Below are positions 25,539 to 34,795 of a stretch of 64,000 nucleotides of DNA, piece by piece. Source of the DNA: Paeniglutamicibacter gangotriensis Lz1y (GTDB lineage Bacteria > Actinomycetota > Actinomycetes > Actinomycetales > Micrococcaceae); contig NZ_AOCK01000010.1 of assembly GCF_000348945.1 (NCBI RefSeq), positions 62,001-126,000 of the forward strand. The letters run 5' to 3'. Under the pieces are notes generated by a model, which worked only from the letters and a program-made list of their open reading frames with translations, was not told where the DNA came from and ran no database searches. The translations under genes and the position numbers were made by a program. Within the stretch, counting starts at the first letter, position 1; the number at the start of each line of letters is the position of its first letter.

Positions 25539-25994
25539 ATGAAAACTAAGATCTGGGTCGGCGCCATTCTGCTGCTCTTCGCGTTTTACCTGGTGGTTGC
25601 CTTCGGTTCGGCGATCCGCTTTATCTCGGCCGAGGAACCGGTTGCCAAGATCATTGGTGTCGCCGCCCTGGTGGTCCCGTTGATCGGCGCATGGATCTTG
25701 ATCCGCGAGGTGCTCTTCGGGGCCCGTACGCAGAAGATGGCCTCGATTCTGGGCGCCGAAGGGTTGCTGCCCGAGGACAACCTGCCCCGCACCCCGTCGG
25801 GACGCATCATCAAGGCGGCCGCCGATGAGGACTTCGTCCAATACAAGGAAGAGGCCGAGGCGAACCCCACGTCGTGGAAGTCTTGGCACCGCCTGGCCCT
25901 GGCCTATGACGCGGCAGGGGACCGACGTCGCGCCCGTGAATCCATGCGCACAGCCATCGGGTTCTACCTGGAAAGCTCCAAGACTAAGGCCTAG
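25539..25994 (+). CDS. Membrane protein with a TPR-like C-terminus, dapB partner
   Basis: A 151-residue protein from the ATG at 25539. It has two transmembrane segments (about 5-26 and 38-60) and a cytoplasmic C-terminal helix pair, WKSWHRLALAYDAAGDRRRARESMRTAI, of tetratricopeptide type. It starts seven bases after dapB and is followed by a terminator, so both form one operon. Function unknown. Confidence 0.8.
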   Translation: MKTKIWVGAILLLFAFYLVVAFGSAIRFISAEEPVAKIIGVAALVVPLIGAWILIREVLFGARTQKMASILGAEGLLPEDNLPRTPSGRIIKAAADEDFVQYKEEAEANPTSWKSWHRLALAYDAAGDRRRARESMRTAIGFYLESSKTKA

Positions 25995-26013
25995 AAACCA
26001 AGGCTTTTACCCA

Positions 26014-26074
26014 AGAGAAGGGTTGCTGCTCTCGATTCAGAAATGAACGAAGAGCGGCAACCCTTCTCTTTTTG
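26014..26074 (+). terminator. Terminator of the dapB operon
   Basis: Arms AGAGAAGGGTTGC (26014-26026) and GCAACCCTTCTCT (26057-26069) with an extended inner stem, followed by TTTTTGTG. A strong intrinsic terminator. Confidence 0.88.
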
Positions 26075-26296
26075 TGCTGAGGCACGTCTCTGGGTGCCGA
26101 GCAACATGTCCGCCTCCGAGCTTTGCGCACCTCTTTTCCGCGTTTAGAGCCACTGTGCCAGCTGGTTGCTGACCTCGTTTGCCCATTGTTTGATCCGCGG
26201 ATACGTGAAGGTCAGTTGGTGGCCACTCGCGGGGGAGAAGATGGGTGCCGCTGGCTCGCAGCCGAGCAAGCTGCACCAACTCAAGGAGAGTTCCCC

Positions 26297-27625
26297 ATGG
26301 ATTTTGACCGCAGACGAATGCTTACGGGCTCGGCCGGAGTAGGCGCCATCGCATTAGCCGGACTGGTGGCCAAGCCCGCCGCGTCTGCCGCCTCGGTGAT
26401 CCCGGCGGGCCGCAAACTGCCTAACGCCCCGAAAGGTTCCGCGGACAAAATCGCTGGCGATGAGAAGTACTGGAAGCAGGTAGCCAAGCACTTCGAAATG
26501 ACCGATGCGACGGTCAACTTCGAAAACGGCTACTTCGGGGCGAACCCGAGAAACGCTCGGACCGCTTACGCTCAGGCGACAGCGCGGATTCAGGAAGAAA
26601 ACTCCTGGTTCATGCGCCGCGAATTCGGAACCGAGGCATCGGCGGTGCGCGAACGAATCGCTGCCGAGCTGGGCTGCTCGGTCGATGAGATCGCCGTGAC
26701 CCGAGGTGCCACCGAGGCGCTACAGGCCATCATCGGTGGGTACAACAAGCTCGCTCCGGGCGATGCCGTCGCCTACGCGGACCTGGACTACGACTCGATG
26801 CAATATGCGATGAACTGGCTGCGCGACCGTCGTGGCGTCGAGGTTATCCGCACGGCCATCCCCGAGCCAGCCACTCGCCAGTCAGTCTTGGACTACTACG
26901 AGCGACTGCTCACCGATCACCCCAAGATCAAGCTCCTGCTTCTCACGCATGTCTCGCACCGCACCGGGCTGGTCCCGCCGATCGCTGAAATCTCCGAGAT
27001 GGCCGCCGCACGAGGCGTTGACACCGTGATCGATGCCGCCCACTCCTGGGGCCAGCTGGACTTCAACGTCGCCGATTTGAAGAGCCCATTCATCGGATTC
27101 AACCTGCACAAGTGGATGGGTGCCCCGCTGGGGGTAGGTTTCCTCTACATTCGCAAGGATCGGCTGGCAGATATCGACAGGCATTTCGCTGACGAGGACT
27201 ACGGCACAGACGATGTCCGCTCGCGGATCCACACCGGCACGACCAATTCCGCGAACCTCCTGGCTGTGCCCGCCGCGTTGGACTTCCACCGTGCGGTGGG
27301 CGCCGCGAACAAGCAGGCCCGCCTGCGGCTGCTCCGAGACCGCTGGGTGCACCAGGTCCTCGACGTGCCAAACCTGCAGATCCTCACACCCGAGGATCCG
27401 AGCATGTACGGCGCCCTGACCTCATTCCGGATCCAAGGCAACACCACCTCCGCGCAGTCCACGGCCATCACCAAGTACCTGAGCGATGAGTGGGGCGTCT
27501 TCGCCGTCCGCCGTGGCGGAGTGGAACGTGGCGAAGTCATCCGCGTGACACCCGCTTTGTACAACACGATGGATGACGCAGACCTCTTTGCCCGCGCCGT
27601 GCGTGCCGCCGCCTCGAAGTTCTGA
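26297..27625 (+). CDS. Tat-exported class V aminotransferase-like PLP enzyme (isopenicillin-N-epimerase-like)
   Basis: A PLP-dependent fold type I enzyme of 442 residues. From the ATG at 26297 (AAGGAGAG upstream) the N-terminus is a twin-arginine signal: DFDRRRMLTGSAGVGAIALAG. The body has EIAVTRGATEALQ, the cofactor Asp in DAAHSWGQ and the PLP Lys in GFNLHKWMG. The class includes CefD-like epimerases, cysteine desulfurases and kynureninases, so the reaction is unknown. Tat export means that it folds with PLP in the cytoplasm and acts outside. It has a separate promoter region after the dapB terminator. Confidence 0.82.
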   Translation: MDFDRRRMLTGSAGVGAIALAGLVAKPAASAASVIPAGRKLPNAPKGSADKIAGDEKYWKQVAKHFEMTDATVNFENGYFGANPRNARTAYAQATARIQEENSWFMRREFGTEASAVRERIAAELGCSVDEIAVTRGATEALQAIIGGYNKLAPGDAVAYADLDYDSMQYAMNWLRDRRGVEVIRTAIPEPATRQSVLDYYERLLTDHPKIKLLLLTHVSHRTGLVPPIAEISEMAAARGVDTVIDAAHSWGQLDFNVADLKSPFIGFNLHKWMGAPLGVGFLYIRKDRLADIDRHFADEDYGTDDVRSRIHTGTTNSANLLAVPAALDFHRAVGAANKQARLRLLRDRWVHQVLDVPNLQILTPEDPSMYGALTSFRIQGNTTSAQSTAITKYLSDEWGVFAVRRGGVERGEVIRVTPALYNTMDDADLFARAVRAAASKF

Positions 27626-27838
27626 GGTGCTCGCTGCCCCGATGGCACCCGATGCGACAGTCGCTAGTGGCACGCCGTCCATCTCGCCAGCGTTTGGGTC
27701 CATGCCGCCACGATAGATAAGCAAGGACGGATTCATGTATCTGACGGCAACGTGTCGGCGCTCGACAGTCCACGACTCCGCGTCCTCCCATGGCACTGTC
27801 ACGGGAGCGACAGAACAGAATTCTGGAGGTGGGCGACC

Positions 27839-28318
27839 ATGAACGAACCACTGCTGATGACCCTTACCGTCGCCACGTCAACATGTTCGGCGATCGCTGG
27901 GGGCGTGTACTTCGCCTTCGCCGCAATCGTCATGCCAGCATTGCGCAGGGCGCAGCCCCATGAAGCGGTGTCAGCGATGCAGTGGATTAATATAGCAGCC
28001 GTCCGCTGGCCCTTCATGATCATCTTCTTTGGTTCCCTGATCGGCTCCGTGGCCTTGGTGGTCATGGAGATGGCCGCCGGTAACTGGGTCCCGGATGCCA
28101 TAGTTCGCGTCATCGGTGCAGCCTTGGGAATCGCGGCCTTCAGCATTACCGTGCTGGGCAATGTCCCACTGAATAATCAACTGGCTAGCGAGGCTGGAAG
28201 CGGTTCGGCTGCTGATAGCTGGAAATCGTTTCACATCCCGTGGCACCGGTTCAATCTTGCCCGCACCATCCTCTCGACGGCCGTTCCCGTGGTACTCGGC
28301 TACTCCCTGGTGATTTAG
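27839..28318 (+). CDS. DUF1772 (anthrone-oxygenase-like) membrane protein
   Basis: A 159-residue protein from the ATG at 27839, with GGAGG upstream. Four hydrophobic segments are visible, with the family's GGVYFAFAAIVMPALRR near the start, INIAAVRWPFM, and NVPLNNQLA followed by WHRFNLART near the end. DUF1772 proteins resemble anthrone oxygenases, but their bacterial role is mostly unknown. Confidence 0.8.
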   Translation: MNEPLLMTLTVATSTCSAIAGGVYFAFAAIVMPALRRAQPHEAVSAMQWINIAAVRWPFMIIFFGSLIGSVALVVMEMAAGNWVPDAIVRVIGAALGIAAFSITVLGNVPLNNQLASEAGSGSAADSWKSFHIPWHRFNLARTILSTAVPVVLGYSLVI

Positions 28319-28700
28319 AGGCGTTAGCTCTACCTCGCCACCTGCAGCGAGGAAATATTGGGGCCAAGTCTGGCAAAAGAAGTGACCGAAAACCTCAAGG
28401 CTCTTCGAGGAGTCGACTCGTAGGGTCCGCTGCCTATTGAGTATGTGGGCTCGGCCCTGTTCTTTCGTGCAGCAGGCGCCCGGAATCTGGGTGCTTGCCT
28501 CCGTTTCCCGAGGGTGAGTAAAGCAAAAGGCTAGACGTGAGTCACCTCATGGTCTTGGATGGTTCAATGCCCATCAAGCGCGGACCAGGGCGGGGTTCAA
28601 CCCCCATTCATGCCCAGTTCACCTTGAAATGATCAGATCTGTTCGGGCTATACACCGTGCGCTACAGCGCCACGGGACAACCATGAGCTAGGGGAAATCC
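28319..28700. other. Gap before the secreted nuclease gene
   Basis: About 380 bases with no coding frame that I can support. It should contain the promoter of the nuclease gene; AGGGG lies a few bases before its ATG. Confidence 0.35.
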
Positions 28701-30623
28701 ATGAAGAACCGCGCAACTATTGCGTTGGCCACCGCGACCATTGCGGCCTCAATGGCTTTGGGGGCCATGGCTCCGGCCACTGCGGCCGTTACCCAGGTGA
28801 CCTCCATCGAAAAAGTCCAGGGCACGGGAACAGCCAGCGAGATGGTCGGCCAACAGGTCACCGTTCGCGCGGTGGTAACAGGCGCCTACTCCGAGGGCGG
28901 CTTTCGCGGCTTTTACATCCAAACCGCGGGCAGCGGCAGCGAGATTTCCCCTGAAGGAAGCTCGGGAATCTTCGTATACTCACCCAGCGGCGTGGACAAG
29001 GTTGCCGTGGGTGACCACGTGCAGGTCAGCGGAACGGTTAGCGAATACTTTGGGCTGACCCAGCTCAGTGCTTCGGGCTCCGGCATTGAGTTGCTCACCG
29101 AACCTGCAGCTGCCATCAAGCCGCTGGCCCTGGAGATTCCTTCCTCGGACAATGAGCGTGAGCGCTTTGAATCGATGCTGATCGATCCGCAGGGACAGTG
29201 GACAGTTGCCGATAACTACTCGCTGAACCAGTACGGCGAAATCACCCTGGCGCATGGAACCAGTGAGATCCTGCCGGGGGAGCGGACCCTGCGTCAGGCG
29301 ACCGATGCGTTTGCACCGGGCAGTACCGAAGCCGTGGCCCTAGAAGCGGAGAATCAAGAGCGCGCGCTGCTGCTGGATGATGGTGCCACGGTGAACTTCC
29401 TGGGTTCGAACACCAACAAGTCCATTCCCCTCCCGTATCTCTCGGCCGATCACCACGTGAGCGTCGGTGCCGCCGCCACCTTCACCGGTCCGGTCATCAT
29501 GGACTATCGCTACGACCAGTGGCGGGTGCAGCCACAAGGCCAGGTTGTCGGTGCCGAGGATGCCGACATTCCGGCTGCCTTCGCCCAAGTCAAGGATGCC
29601 GGGCCCGAGGCCGTGGGCGGAAACATCAGCGTTGGCAGCTTCAACGTCTTGAACTACTTCACCACCACCGGGGACCAGCTGAATGGTTGTAGTTACTACA
29701 CCGACCGCGAGGGCCAGCCGGTCACCGTGCGCAGTGGGTGCGACGCCCGCGGCGCCGCCAACAGCGAAAACCTCGCACGCCAGCAGGCCAAGATCGTCTC
29801 GGCCCTGAACAAGTTCGACGCCGACGTCGTGGTCTTGGAAGAGATCGAAAATTCCGCCCGCTTTGGGTTGGACCGCGATGACGCGCTGGCCACCTTGGTG
29901 GATGCGCTGAACCAGGCTGCAGGAACGCAGCAGTGGAAGTACGTACCAAGCCCCTCATCGGTTCCGGCCGACGAGGATGTCATCCGCACCGCGATGATCT
30001 ACAAGGCCGACGCCGTGAAAACCATCGGTAAATCGACCATCTTGGAAGACCCAGCATTTTATAACGCCCGCGAACCCTTAGCGCAGGCCTTCCAGCGTGT
30101 GGGTGGCAACTCCAAGACCCGCTTCCTGGCGGTGGCCAATCACTTCAAGTCCAAGGGATCGGATCCCCAGGACGGTTCGGACAACGCGGATAAGGGAGAT
30201 GGCGCAGGGGCATGGAATGCCGCGCGTGTTGATCAGGCAGAGGCCCTGGTGCGGTTCGCCCAGGGACTGAAAAAGAAGCACAACACCAACAAGGTGCTGT
30301 TGGCCGGCGATTTCAACTCGTACTCCGCCGAGGAACCGATCCAGGTTCTGGCTCGGGCCGGATACGTGGATCTGGGAGCCGACGCGAAGACCCGGAGCTA
30401 CCTCTTTGCCGGGCGCACCGGCTCGCTGGACCACATTTTTGGTTCACGCGAAGTGGCGCAGCACGTCACTGGCCAGACCATCTGGAACATCAACGCCACC
30501 GAGTCCGTGGCATACGAATACAGCCGCTTCAACTACAACGTGGCCCAGCTGTTTGCCCCGGACCAGTTCCGCTCTTCGGATCACGACCCGGTGCTCGTGG
30601 GGCTGCAACTGAACAAGAAGTAG
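28701..30623 (+). CDS. Secreted ExeM/NucH-family endonuclease
   Basis: A 640-residue extracellular DNase. Sec signal peptide with cleavage near APATAA (about residue 29), an N-terminal OB-fold region (about 40-285, YhcR-like), then an endonuclease/exonuclease/phosphatase domain (about 310-640) with GSFNVLNYFTT, the catalytic Glu in VVLEEIENS, GDFNSY and SSDHDPVLVG. Probably degrades extracellular DNA for nutrients. No sorting signal or transmembrane anchor is visible at the C-terminus, so it is likely released. Confidence 0.9.
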   Translation: MKNRATIALATATIAASMALGAMAPATAAVTQVTSIEKVQGTGTASEMVGQQVTVRAVVTGAYSEGGFRGFYIQTAGSGSEISPEGSSGIFVYSPSGVDKVAVGDHVQVSGTVSEYFGLTQLSASGSGIELLTEPAAAIKPLALEIPSSDNERERFESMLIDPQGQWTVADNYSLNQYGEITLAHGTSEILPGERTLRQATDAFAPGSTEAVALEAENQERALLLDDGATVNFLGSNTNKSIPLPYLSADHHVSVGAAATFTGPVIMDYRYDQWRVQPQGQVVGAEDADIPAAFAQVKDAGPEAVGGNISVGSFNVLNYFTTTGDQLNGCSYYTDREGQPVTVRSGCDARGAANSENLARQQAKIVSALNKFDADVVVLEEIENSARFGLDRDDALATLVDALNQAAGTQQWKYVPSPSSVPADEDVIRTAMIYKADAVKTIGKSTILEDPAFYNAREPLAQAFQRVGGNSKTRFLAVANHFKSKGSDPQDGSDNADKGDGAGAWNAARVDQAEALVRFAQGLKKKHNTNKVLLAGDFNSYSAEEPIQVLARAGYVDLGADAKTRSYLFAGRTGSLDHIFGSREVAQHVTGQTIWNINATESVAYEYSRFNYNVAQLFAPDQFRSSDHDPVLVGLQLNKK

Positions 30624-30626
30624 GGA

Positions 30627-30677
30627 CATGGCCAAGGGGCCTGTGGATCACAAAGATCCACAGGCCCCTTGGCCATG
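30627..30677 (+). terminator. Perfect 23-bp stem hairpin after the nuclease gene
   Basis: Arms 30627-30649 and 30655-30677 are exact complements around ACAAA; the left arm starts CATGGCCAAGGGGCC. It begins four bases after the stop codon. There is no T-run, so it may work as a bidirectional or rho-assisted terminator. Confidence 0.8.
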
Positions 30678-30782
30678 CTGATGCCAATAGATCAGGTCAA
30701 GGACGGATCGCGGCTGATACCCGGGCCCTTGATCAGTGGTTTCGCACGAACGAATGCAACACGGACTGACTAAGCTGGTTTC

Positions 30783-31163
30783 ATGACCAAAATCCTGCAC
30801 CTGACCGAAACCGAGTCATGGGAGGCTGCCCAGGAAGCTGGTGTCTATCGGCAGTCGACCCGTGGTGCGACGCTCGCCGAGGTCGGCTACATCCACTGTT
30901 CGTCCGAAGACCAGCTGCCTGCGGTCGCATCATTTATCTACGCCGATTATTCCGGGGAACTGGTGGTGCTGGAGCTGGACGCATCCGCGATTTCCGCCGC
31001 GGGCATCGAGATCCGCTTCGAGGATGGCGGGACCGGGGAACTTTTTCCGCATTTCTACGGTGAGCTGCAGACCGAATGGGTCAGGGCCACACACCGGGCA
31101 ACCATGAGTGACGGGACGTTATCGGTACCGGACATCAACAATTTGAGAGGAACCACGCCATGA
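30783..31163 (+). CDS. DUF952-family protein
   Basis: A 126-residue protein with the family hallmarks GYIHCSSEDQ and FPHFYGEL. DUF952 proteins have an ADP-ribosyltransferase-like fold in structural surveys, but their function is not known. It overlaps the next gene by ATGA (31160-31163). Confidence 0.85.
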   Translation: MTKILHLTETESWEAAQEAGVYRQSTRGATLAEVGYIHCSSEDQLPAVASFIYADYSGELVVLELDASAISAAGIEIRFEDGGTGELFPHFYGELQTEWVRATHRATMSDGTLSVPDINNLRGTTP

Positions 31164-31453
31164 GCGCCCAGCGTTCCGAGGCCAACGGTATGACTCACCG
31201 CAACGGAAGACCGCTTGCCACGTGGATCCTGATGCTGAGCGCCGTGGTCATCACGCTGCTGCTGCCTGACTGGCGAGGAACCGGGGCACTGTTGCCTGCA
31301 GGGTTCATGGTGGTGCCCATACTTCTCGGTTTGGTGGGGGCCTGGCTTGCCCACCGTGCGGGGCGACTCGGTTGGGCCATCGCCTCGGGCGTCCTGGGTC
31401 TGGTACTGGTTCCGGGCCTGATCCAGACCATCACGCTGATTTCCGGTCCCTAG
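31160..31453 (+). CDS. Small membrane protein
   Basis: 97 residues with three hydrophobic segments (ATWILMLSAVVITLLL, GFMVVPILLGLVGAWL, WAIASGVLGLVLVPGL). The ATG overlaps the DUF952 stop, so it is translationally coupled. Family not recognised. Confidence 0.7.
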   Translation: MSAQRSEANGMTHRNGRPLATWILMLSAVVITLLLPDWRGTGALLPAGFMVVPILLGLVGAWLAHRAGRLGWAIASGVLGLVLVPGLIQTITLISGP

Positions 31454-31542
31454 CCCACCGGGCCGGGGCGGTCGCACCATCGAAGAGCCGGAGCTGAGTG
31501 GGTAGTGTGGCAGGCATGGGGATGAATGCGGGGGAAATGACC

Positions 31543-32016
31543 ATGATTCGTGCTCTACGGGCCGATGAGCAGGAGCTGCTGGCGCGAGCCACCTTGGGGA
31601 ACATGAACTGGGCGGGTCCACGGTACACACTCGACCAGGCGATGGCGGTTCCCGCCATCGCGCACTACTTCACGTGGTGGCCCGGGCCTTTCGATTTCGG
31701 CCTCGTCGCGGAGGACGCGCAGGGGGTTGCCGTGGGTGCCGTGTGGCTACGTTACTTCACCGCTGCAGATCCGGGGTTCGGTTTTGTTGATGCCTCGATC
31801 CCCGAACTATGCGTCTGGGTTGCCGAGGGGCAGCGCGGCCTCGGCCTCGGTACTCGTCTGATCACCGGGATCTTCGAACATGCCCGATCCAGGGCGTTGC
31901 CTGCCATCAGCCTCAGCGTCGAGACCGGAAACCCTGCACGATCCCTCTATGAACGACTCGGGTTCGTTCCCGCCGGACCGTATTTCGACGCTGGCACCCT
32001 GGTGCGACACCTATAA
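31543..32016 (+). CDS. GNAT-family N-acetyltransferase
   Basis: The acetyl-CoA motif is present as ELCVWVAEGQRGLGLGTRLITG (Q/R-x-x-G-x-G/A), and LSVETGNPARSLYERLGFVPAG is the usual C-terminal strand-helix. The ATG at 31543 is the start best placed behind GGGGGA; earlier in-frame ATGs at 31516, 31522 and 31537 and a GTG at 31498 cannot be excluded. Substrate unknown. The following ~290 bases to 32308 show no gene. Confidence 0.75.
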   Translation: MIRALRADEQELLARATLGNMNWAGPRYTLDQAMAVPAIAHYFTWWPGPFDFGLVAEDAQGVAVGAVWLRYFTAADPGFGFVDASIPELCVWVAEGQRGLGLGTRLITGIFEHARSRALPAISLSVETGNPARSLYERLGFVPAGPYFDAGTLVRHL

Positions 32017-32308
32017 AGCGGTCTCGGTCCCTGCCATGCCCCGGGGAGTGGCCACGTTGGTGGACGTCCTCCTGTTCCCATGAGGCTGGTCCACGGGATG
32101 CGGGCCCATCCGTTCCTTCCGCGGCATTTCTTGGGAACGCTATGTGACGGGCTCTCGGCCGAGAAGATCCAAGGCAGTCCACCGGCACCCGTCCGATAGC
32201 GGTCCGGGGCGGGGGCACTTGTGGGCGAAAAACTCGGCAATGCTGGGGTCGGCCACCACAATGCCAACGATTTAGGCAGGTGTGCACGGACAAGGCGGTG
32301 AACTGGGC

Positions 32309-32680
32309 TCAGGAGTCGGTTTCCTTGGGATGGCTCGTTGAACATCGTGTGATGATGACAGTTCCGGTGCCTTTTTCTTTTTTCGACGCCGGTACAACGA
32401 TGTACCAGATCCGGCCGCCATCCGTGACCTTGTACTGCCATTGAACGTAGCTATGCTCGCCAAAGTTCGCTGAGCCGAAATGTTTGCCTTTTAACGGGTA
32501 GCAGCGCTCCGAACTTTCCTCGCGGTGTCGTACGAGGTGATCCCACGCGTCGGCTAAGGCATTGTTTGCCGTCGCTTTGAAATCGGACCATCCCTTGCTG
32601 GCAGCAGTGGAACCGAACCTCAGTGTGTATTCCGTGGTTTTTGAAGGTCGCAGAACCTCCATGTCCTTCTTCGCCATCAT
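32309..32680 (-). CDS. RelE/ParE-superfamily toxin-like protein
   Basis: 123 residues beginning MMAKKDM and overlapping the upstream antitoxin stop by ATGA (32677-32680). The sequence pattern KGWSDFKATANNALADAWD, CYPLKG, QWQYKVTDGGRIWYIVV, HPKETD fits the compact RelE/YoeB-like fold of actinobacterial toxins that act on mRNA at the ribosome. Both genes of the pair seem intact, unlike the relics at 9.7-12.1 kb. Confidence 0.7.
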   Translation of the reverse strand: MMAKKDMEVLRPSKTTEYTLRFGSTAASKGWSDFKATANNALADAWDHLVRHREESSERCYPLKGKHFGSANFGEHSYVQWQYKVTDGGRIWYIVVPASKKEKGTGTVIITRCSTSHPKETDS

Positions 32681-33159
32681 GCGCGGGGGGCCGGGACCAA
32701 AGCTTTGTCAGAGGCAAGGAAGTCTTTATCGATAGCGACCGGTTCGAGTCCGAGGGCATATGCTTCGGCGGTCCCCTCCCAAGAGTTCAGCAGCTCGGTC
32801 ACTCGGCCAAACGCGCCAAGCTTGGCACTGGCGCGCAGAAGTCGAAAGTAGCTGCCGACGAATTCCCGGCGCTCGTCTACAGGGAGGAACTCAATCCACG
32901 GGTATTCGTCCGCGAGACTGTTGGCCATCCGATCGCAAGTCGCGTCGTCAAGGCTGGCTGCTATGAGTCTTGCGAGATGTTCCAAGGCCTCACGGCTCTC
33001 GCTATTCTGGCTCACTCGCGCAATGACAAGGTCTTCGGCACCGCGGCGGACCAAACGAATTTCACCCTGCTCCAACTTCTCAATGACACTATTTGGGTGG
33101 CGTAGAAAAGTTGAGAAGTTTTCGGTTCGCGTTGGGGGAAGAATTTTTGCAGCACACAT
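32677..33159 (-). CDS. DUF6247-like antitoxin
   Basis: 160 residues. The N-terminal half, FSTFLRHPNSVIEKLEQGEI and VRRGAEDLVIARV, has Phd-like antitoxin character. The C-terminal half, AASLDDATCDRMANSLADEY and WIEFLPVDERREFV, matches what I know of DUF6247 proteins. The partner toxin overlaps it downstream. The antitoxin-first order is typical for type II modules. Confidence 0.7.
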   Translation of the reverse strand: MCAAKILPPTRTENFSTFLRHPNSVIEKLEQGEIRLVRRGAEDLVIARVSQNSESREALEHLARLIAASLDDATCDRMANSLADEYPWIEFLPVDERREFVGSYFRLLRASAKLGAFGRVTELLNSWEGTAEAYALGLEPVAIDKDFLASDKALVPAPRA

Positions 33160-33350
33160 AACTCAATAGTTCATGACTAGTTCAAATGTATCAAGATTCC
33201 TTGCCTCAGGAGATATTTGGAGGTGCGTGCCAGGGGCTCTGCAGGCAGTCCCGGAGCCGGCGGGCCAGACAAAGGCTTGCGACTTCCTGGTGCGTTCCAA
33301 GCCTCAACGTCGCATCCGTTCGCAATCGCTGAACGTCGTAATGGTGCTGG

Positions 33351-34076
33351 ATGAATGATCTTGCATGGGACGGATAGCCCAATGCCAGGGACCTCGGTGG
33401 GGTACCAACATCGCTTGCCGGCGGTGGCGCGACGATTCCGGGAAGGCTCGCACGAGGTCCGCGCCGTGAACGCCTGAACATCTTGGGCTGGAACGCGGCT
33501 CGGCACTGGGGTTTGTCCACGATCGTGGACCTGCGCTGCGGCTATGAGTCCGGAGCCCAAGCCGCTGATCCCGTCGTCCCGGCCGAAGCGCTCGCCGGGG
33601 TCACGATCCGACAGGCGCCGACCGAGGGCCACGAAGACCCCGAGTTCCGTCAGACGTGCTTCCCGATCCTGGATTCGCCCGAATACTGGAGCCACAACTG
33701 GCGTCTGCAGCCGCATTTGGTGAAGGCGGCACATGACGCCATTGCCACGGCCATCCCGGGCGTGCTGGTCTACTGCAGTGCGGGGCGGGACCGCACTGGG
33801 ATGATCTGCGCATTGCTTCTGGGCAACGCCGGCGTGGAGCCAGTTCTCGTGGCCGCGGACTACGCCGCGTCCGTCCGCGTCATGGCCGGTGTTGCGAACC
33901 ATTCACCCACGATCGACCAACAGGCCGAATGGACGAGGAATCAGGTTGATTCCGGGTTGGCGGACAAGTTCCCGCTGGTTCGCGAGGTTGCCGGGGGAGT
34001 CCAAGAGATCTTCGATGTGCTGAAGGTGGGCATGGCGACACGGGAATCTTTGCGCTCGCTGCTGGTCGACCCGTAG
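33351..34076 (+). pseudogene. Tyrosine-protein phosphatase interrupted by an amber codon
   Basis: A PTP of the bacterial Y_phosphatase3 type. The frame from ATG 33351 reads MNDLAWDG, then TAG (33375-33377), then PNARDLGGVPTSLAGGG, then STIVDLRC and the active-site loop VYCSAGRDRTGM with CX5R, Cys at codon 142 (33774-33776). The DLGG segment upstream of the later GTG/ATG codons belongs to the family N-terminus, so starts downstream (e.g. 33483) would make a truncated enzyme. Only this stop interrupts the 241-codon frame. It is either a recent nonsense mutation or a sequencing error. Confidence 0.75.
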
Positions 34077-34198
34077 CTGCTCGTGTCCGAATCACGGTAA
34101 GCGATGGACCGCCGGAAGTTCGGCGACGGTGGGAAGCCAGAAATCGCGCCGCCAGGTTCGATCGTCAGACCACGGCCCGAGCATGGCAGTGCCCCTGT

Positions 34199-34585
34199 TC
34201 AGCCTTTGAAGGGTCCGTCGCCGAGAAGCTCCGCGGCGGGGAGCTGCTCATCCGGGGCGTCGAACGTCATGTAGTCCACCGAATGCAGTAATCCGTCCAC
34301 CGCCCAGAGGTTCAAATGGCCAAGGGCAGTTTCTCCATCGAGGACCTCCACTGTTGCAAACGGCCCGCCCGAACGTTTGGGAATTCTTGGAAGATCCAGC
34401 TCTTCGGGCACGTCGATAAGGAAGCATTCGCAGTCATCGAATTCCAGTCCGCCCCAGCGGGCGTGGGCCAGCTGTTGGCGCGCCTCGCTGGTTCCGCGCC
34501 AAGTGCCCGAGCACAGTATGTCCAGCAGTGCGCGTTCACGGGGGCTCAACGGATCACCGGGCACCCGGAGGGGATGGTGATTCAT
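34199..34585 (-). CDS. Conserved actinobacterial hypothetical protein
   Basis: About 128 residues if the start is the ATG at 34585 (139 from 34618). It begins DPLSPRERALLDILCSGTWRG, followed by a Cys/Asp patch DDCECFLID and an acidic C-terminus. Similar SPRERALL proteins occur in actinobacteria, with no known function. Ribosome sites are weak for both starts. Confidence 0.6.
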   Translation of the reverse strand: MNHHPLRVPGDPLSPRERALLDILCSGTWRGTSEARQQLAHARWGGLEFDDCECFLIDVPEELDLPRIPKRSGGPFATVEVLDGETALGHLNLWAVDGLLHSVDYMTFDAPDEQLPAAELLGDGPFKG

Positions 34586-34683
34586 GGCACCAGATATCTT
34601 GGTCGTGGATGTCATCAATCATGATCTTGCCACAAAGCATTGCGGTCCGCGGCGGGATTCCGAATCAAGGATCGAAGGACGGT

Positions 34684-34795
34684 GCTACGCGCTGCGCCCC
34701 AGCGTCCGGAACACCGAATGAACCAGCGCCTCCAGCGGAGCACGCCGACCCATGAACTTGAGCACCAGCCCAAACATCAGGCAACCGACCGCGTG
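34684..34795 (-). pseudogene. 3'-terminal remnant of a DUF418/HGSNAT-like membrane gene
   Basis: The minus-strand frame reads AVGCLMFGLVLKFMGRRAPL and then EALVHSVFRTLGRSA before a stop. This matches the last ~36 residues of the intact protein at 62205-63449 (AVGCLLFGLVLKFLGRRGPL and so on). The DNA identity is high over ~110 bp and stops abruptly near 34795. The copy is diverged rather than identical, so it is not a fresh duplication. It marks the left edge of the aromatic island. Confidence 0.8.

Noticed and set aside
24311-25567. 418-codon minus-strand frame across dapB
   Set aside because: Antisense to a complete DapB with all motifs; low complexity and no recognisable family.
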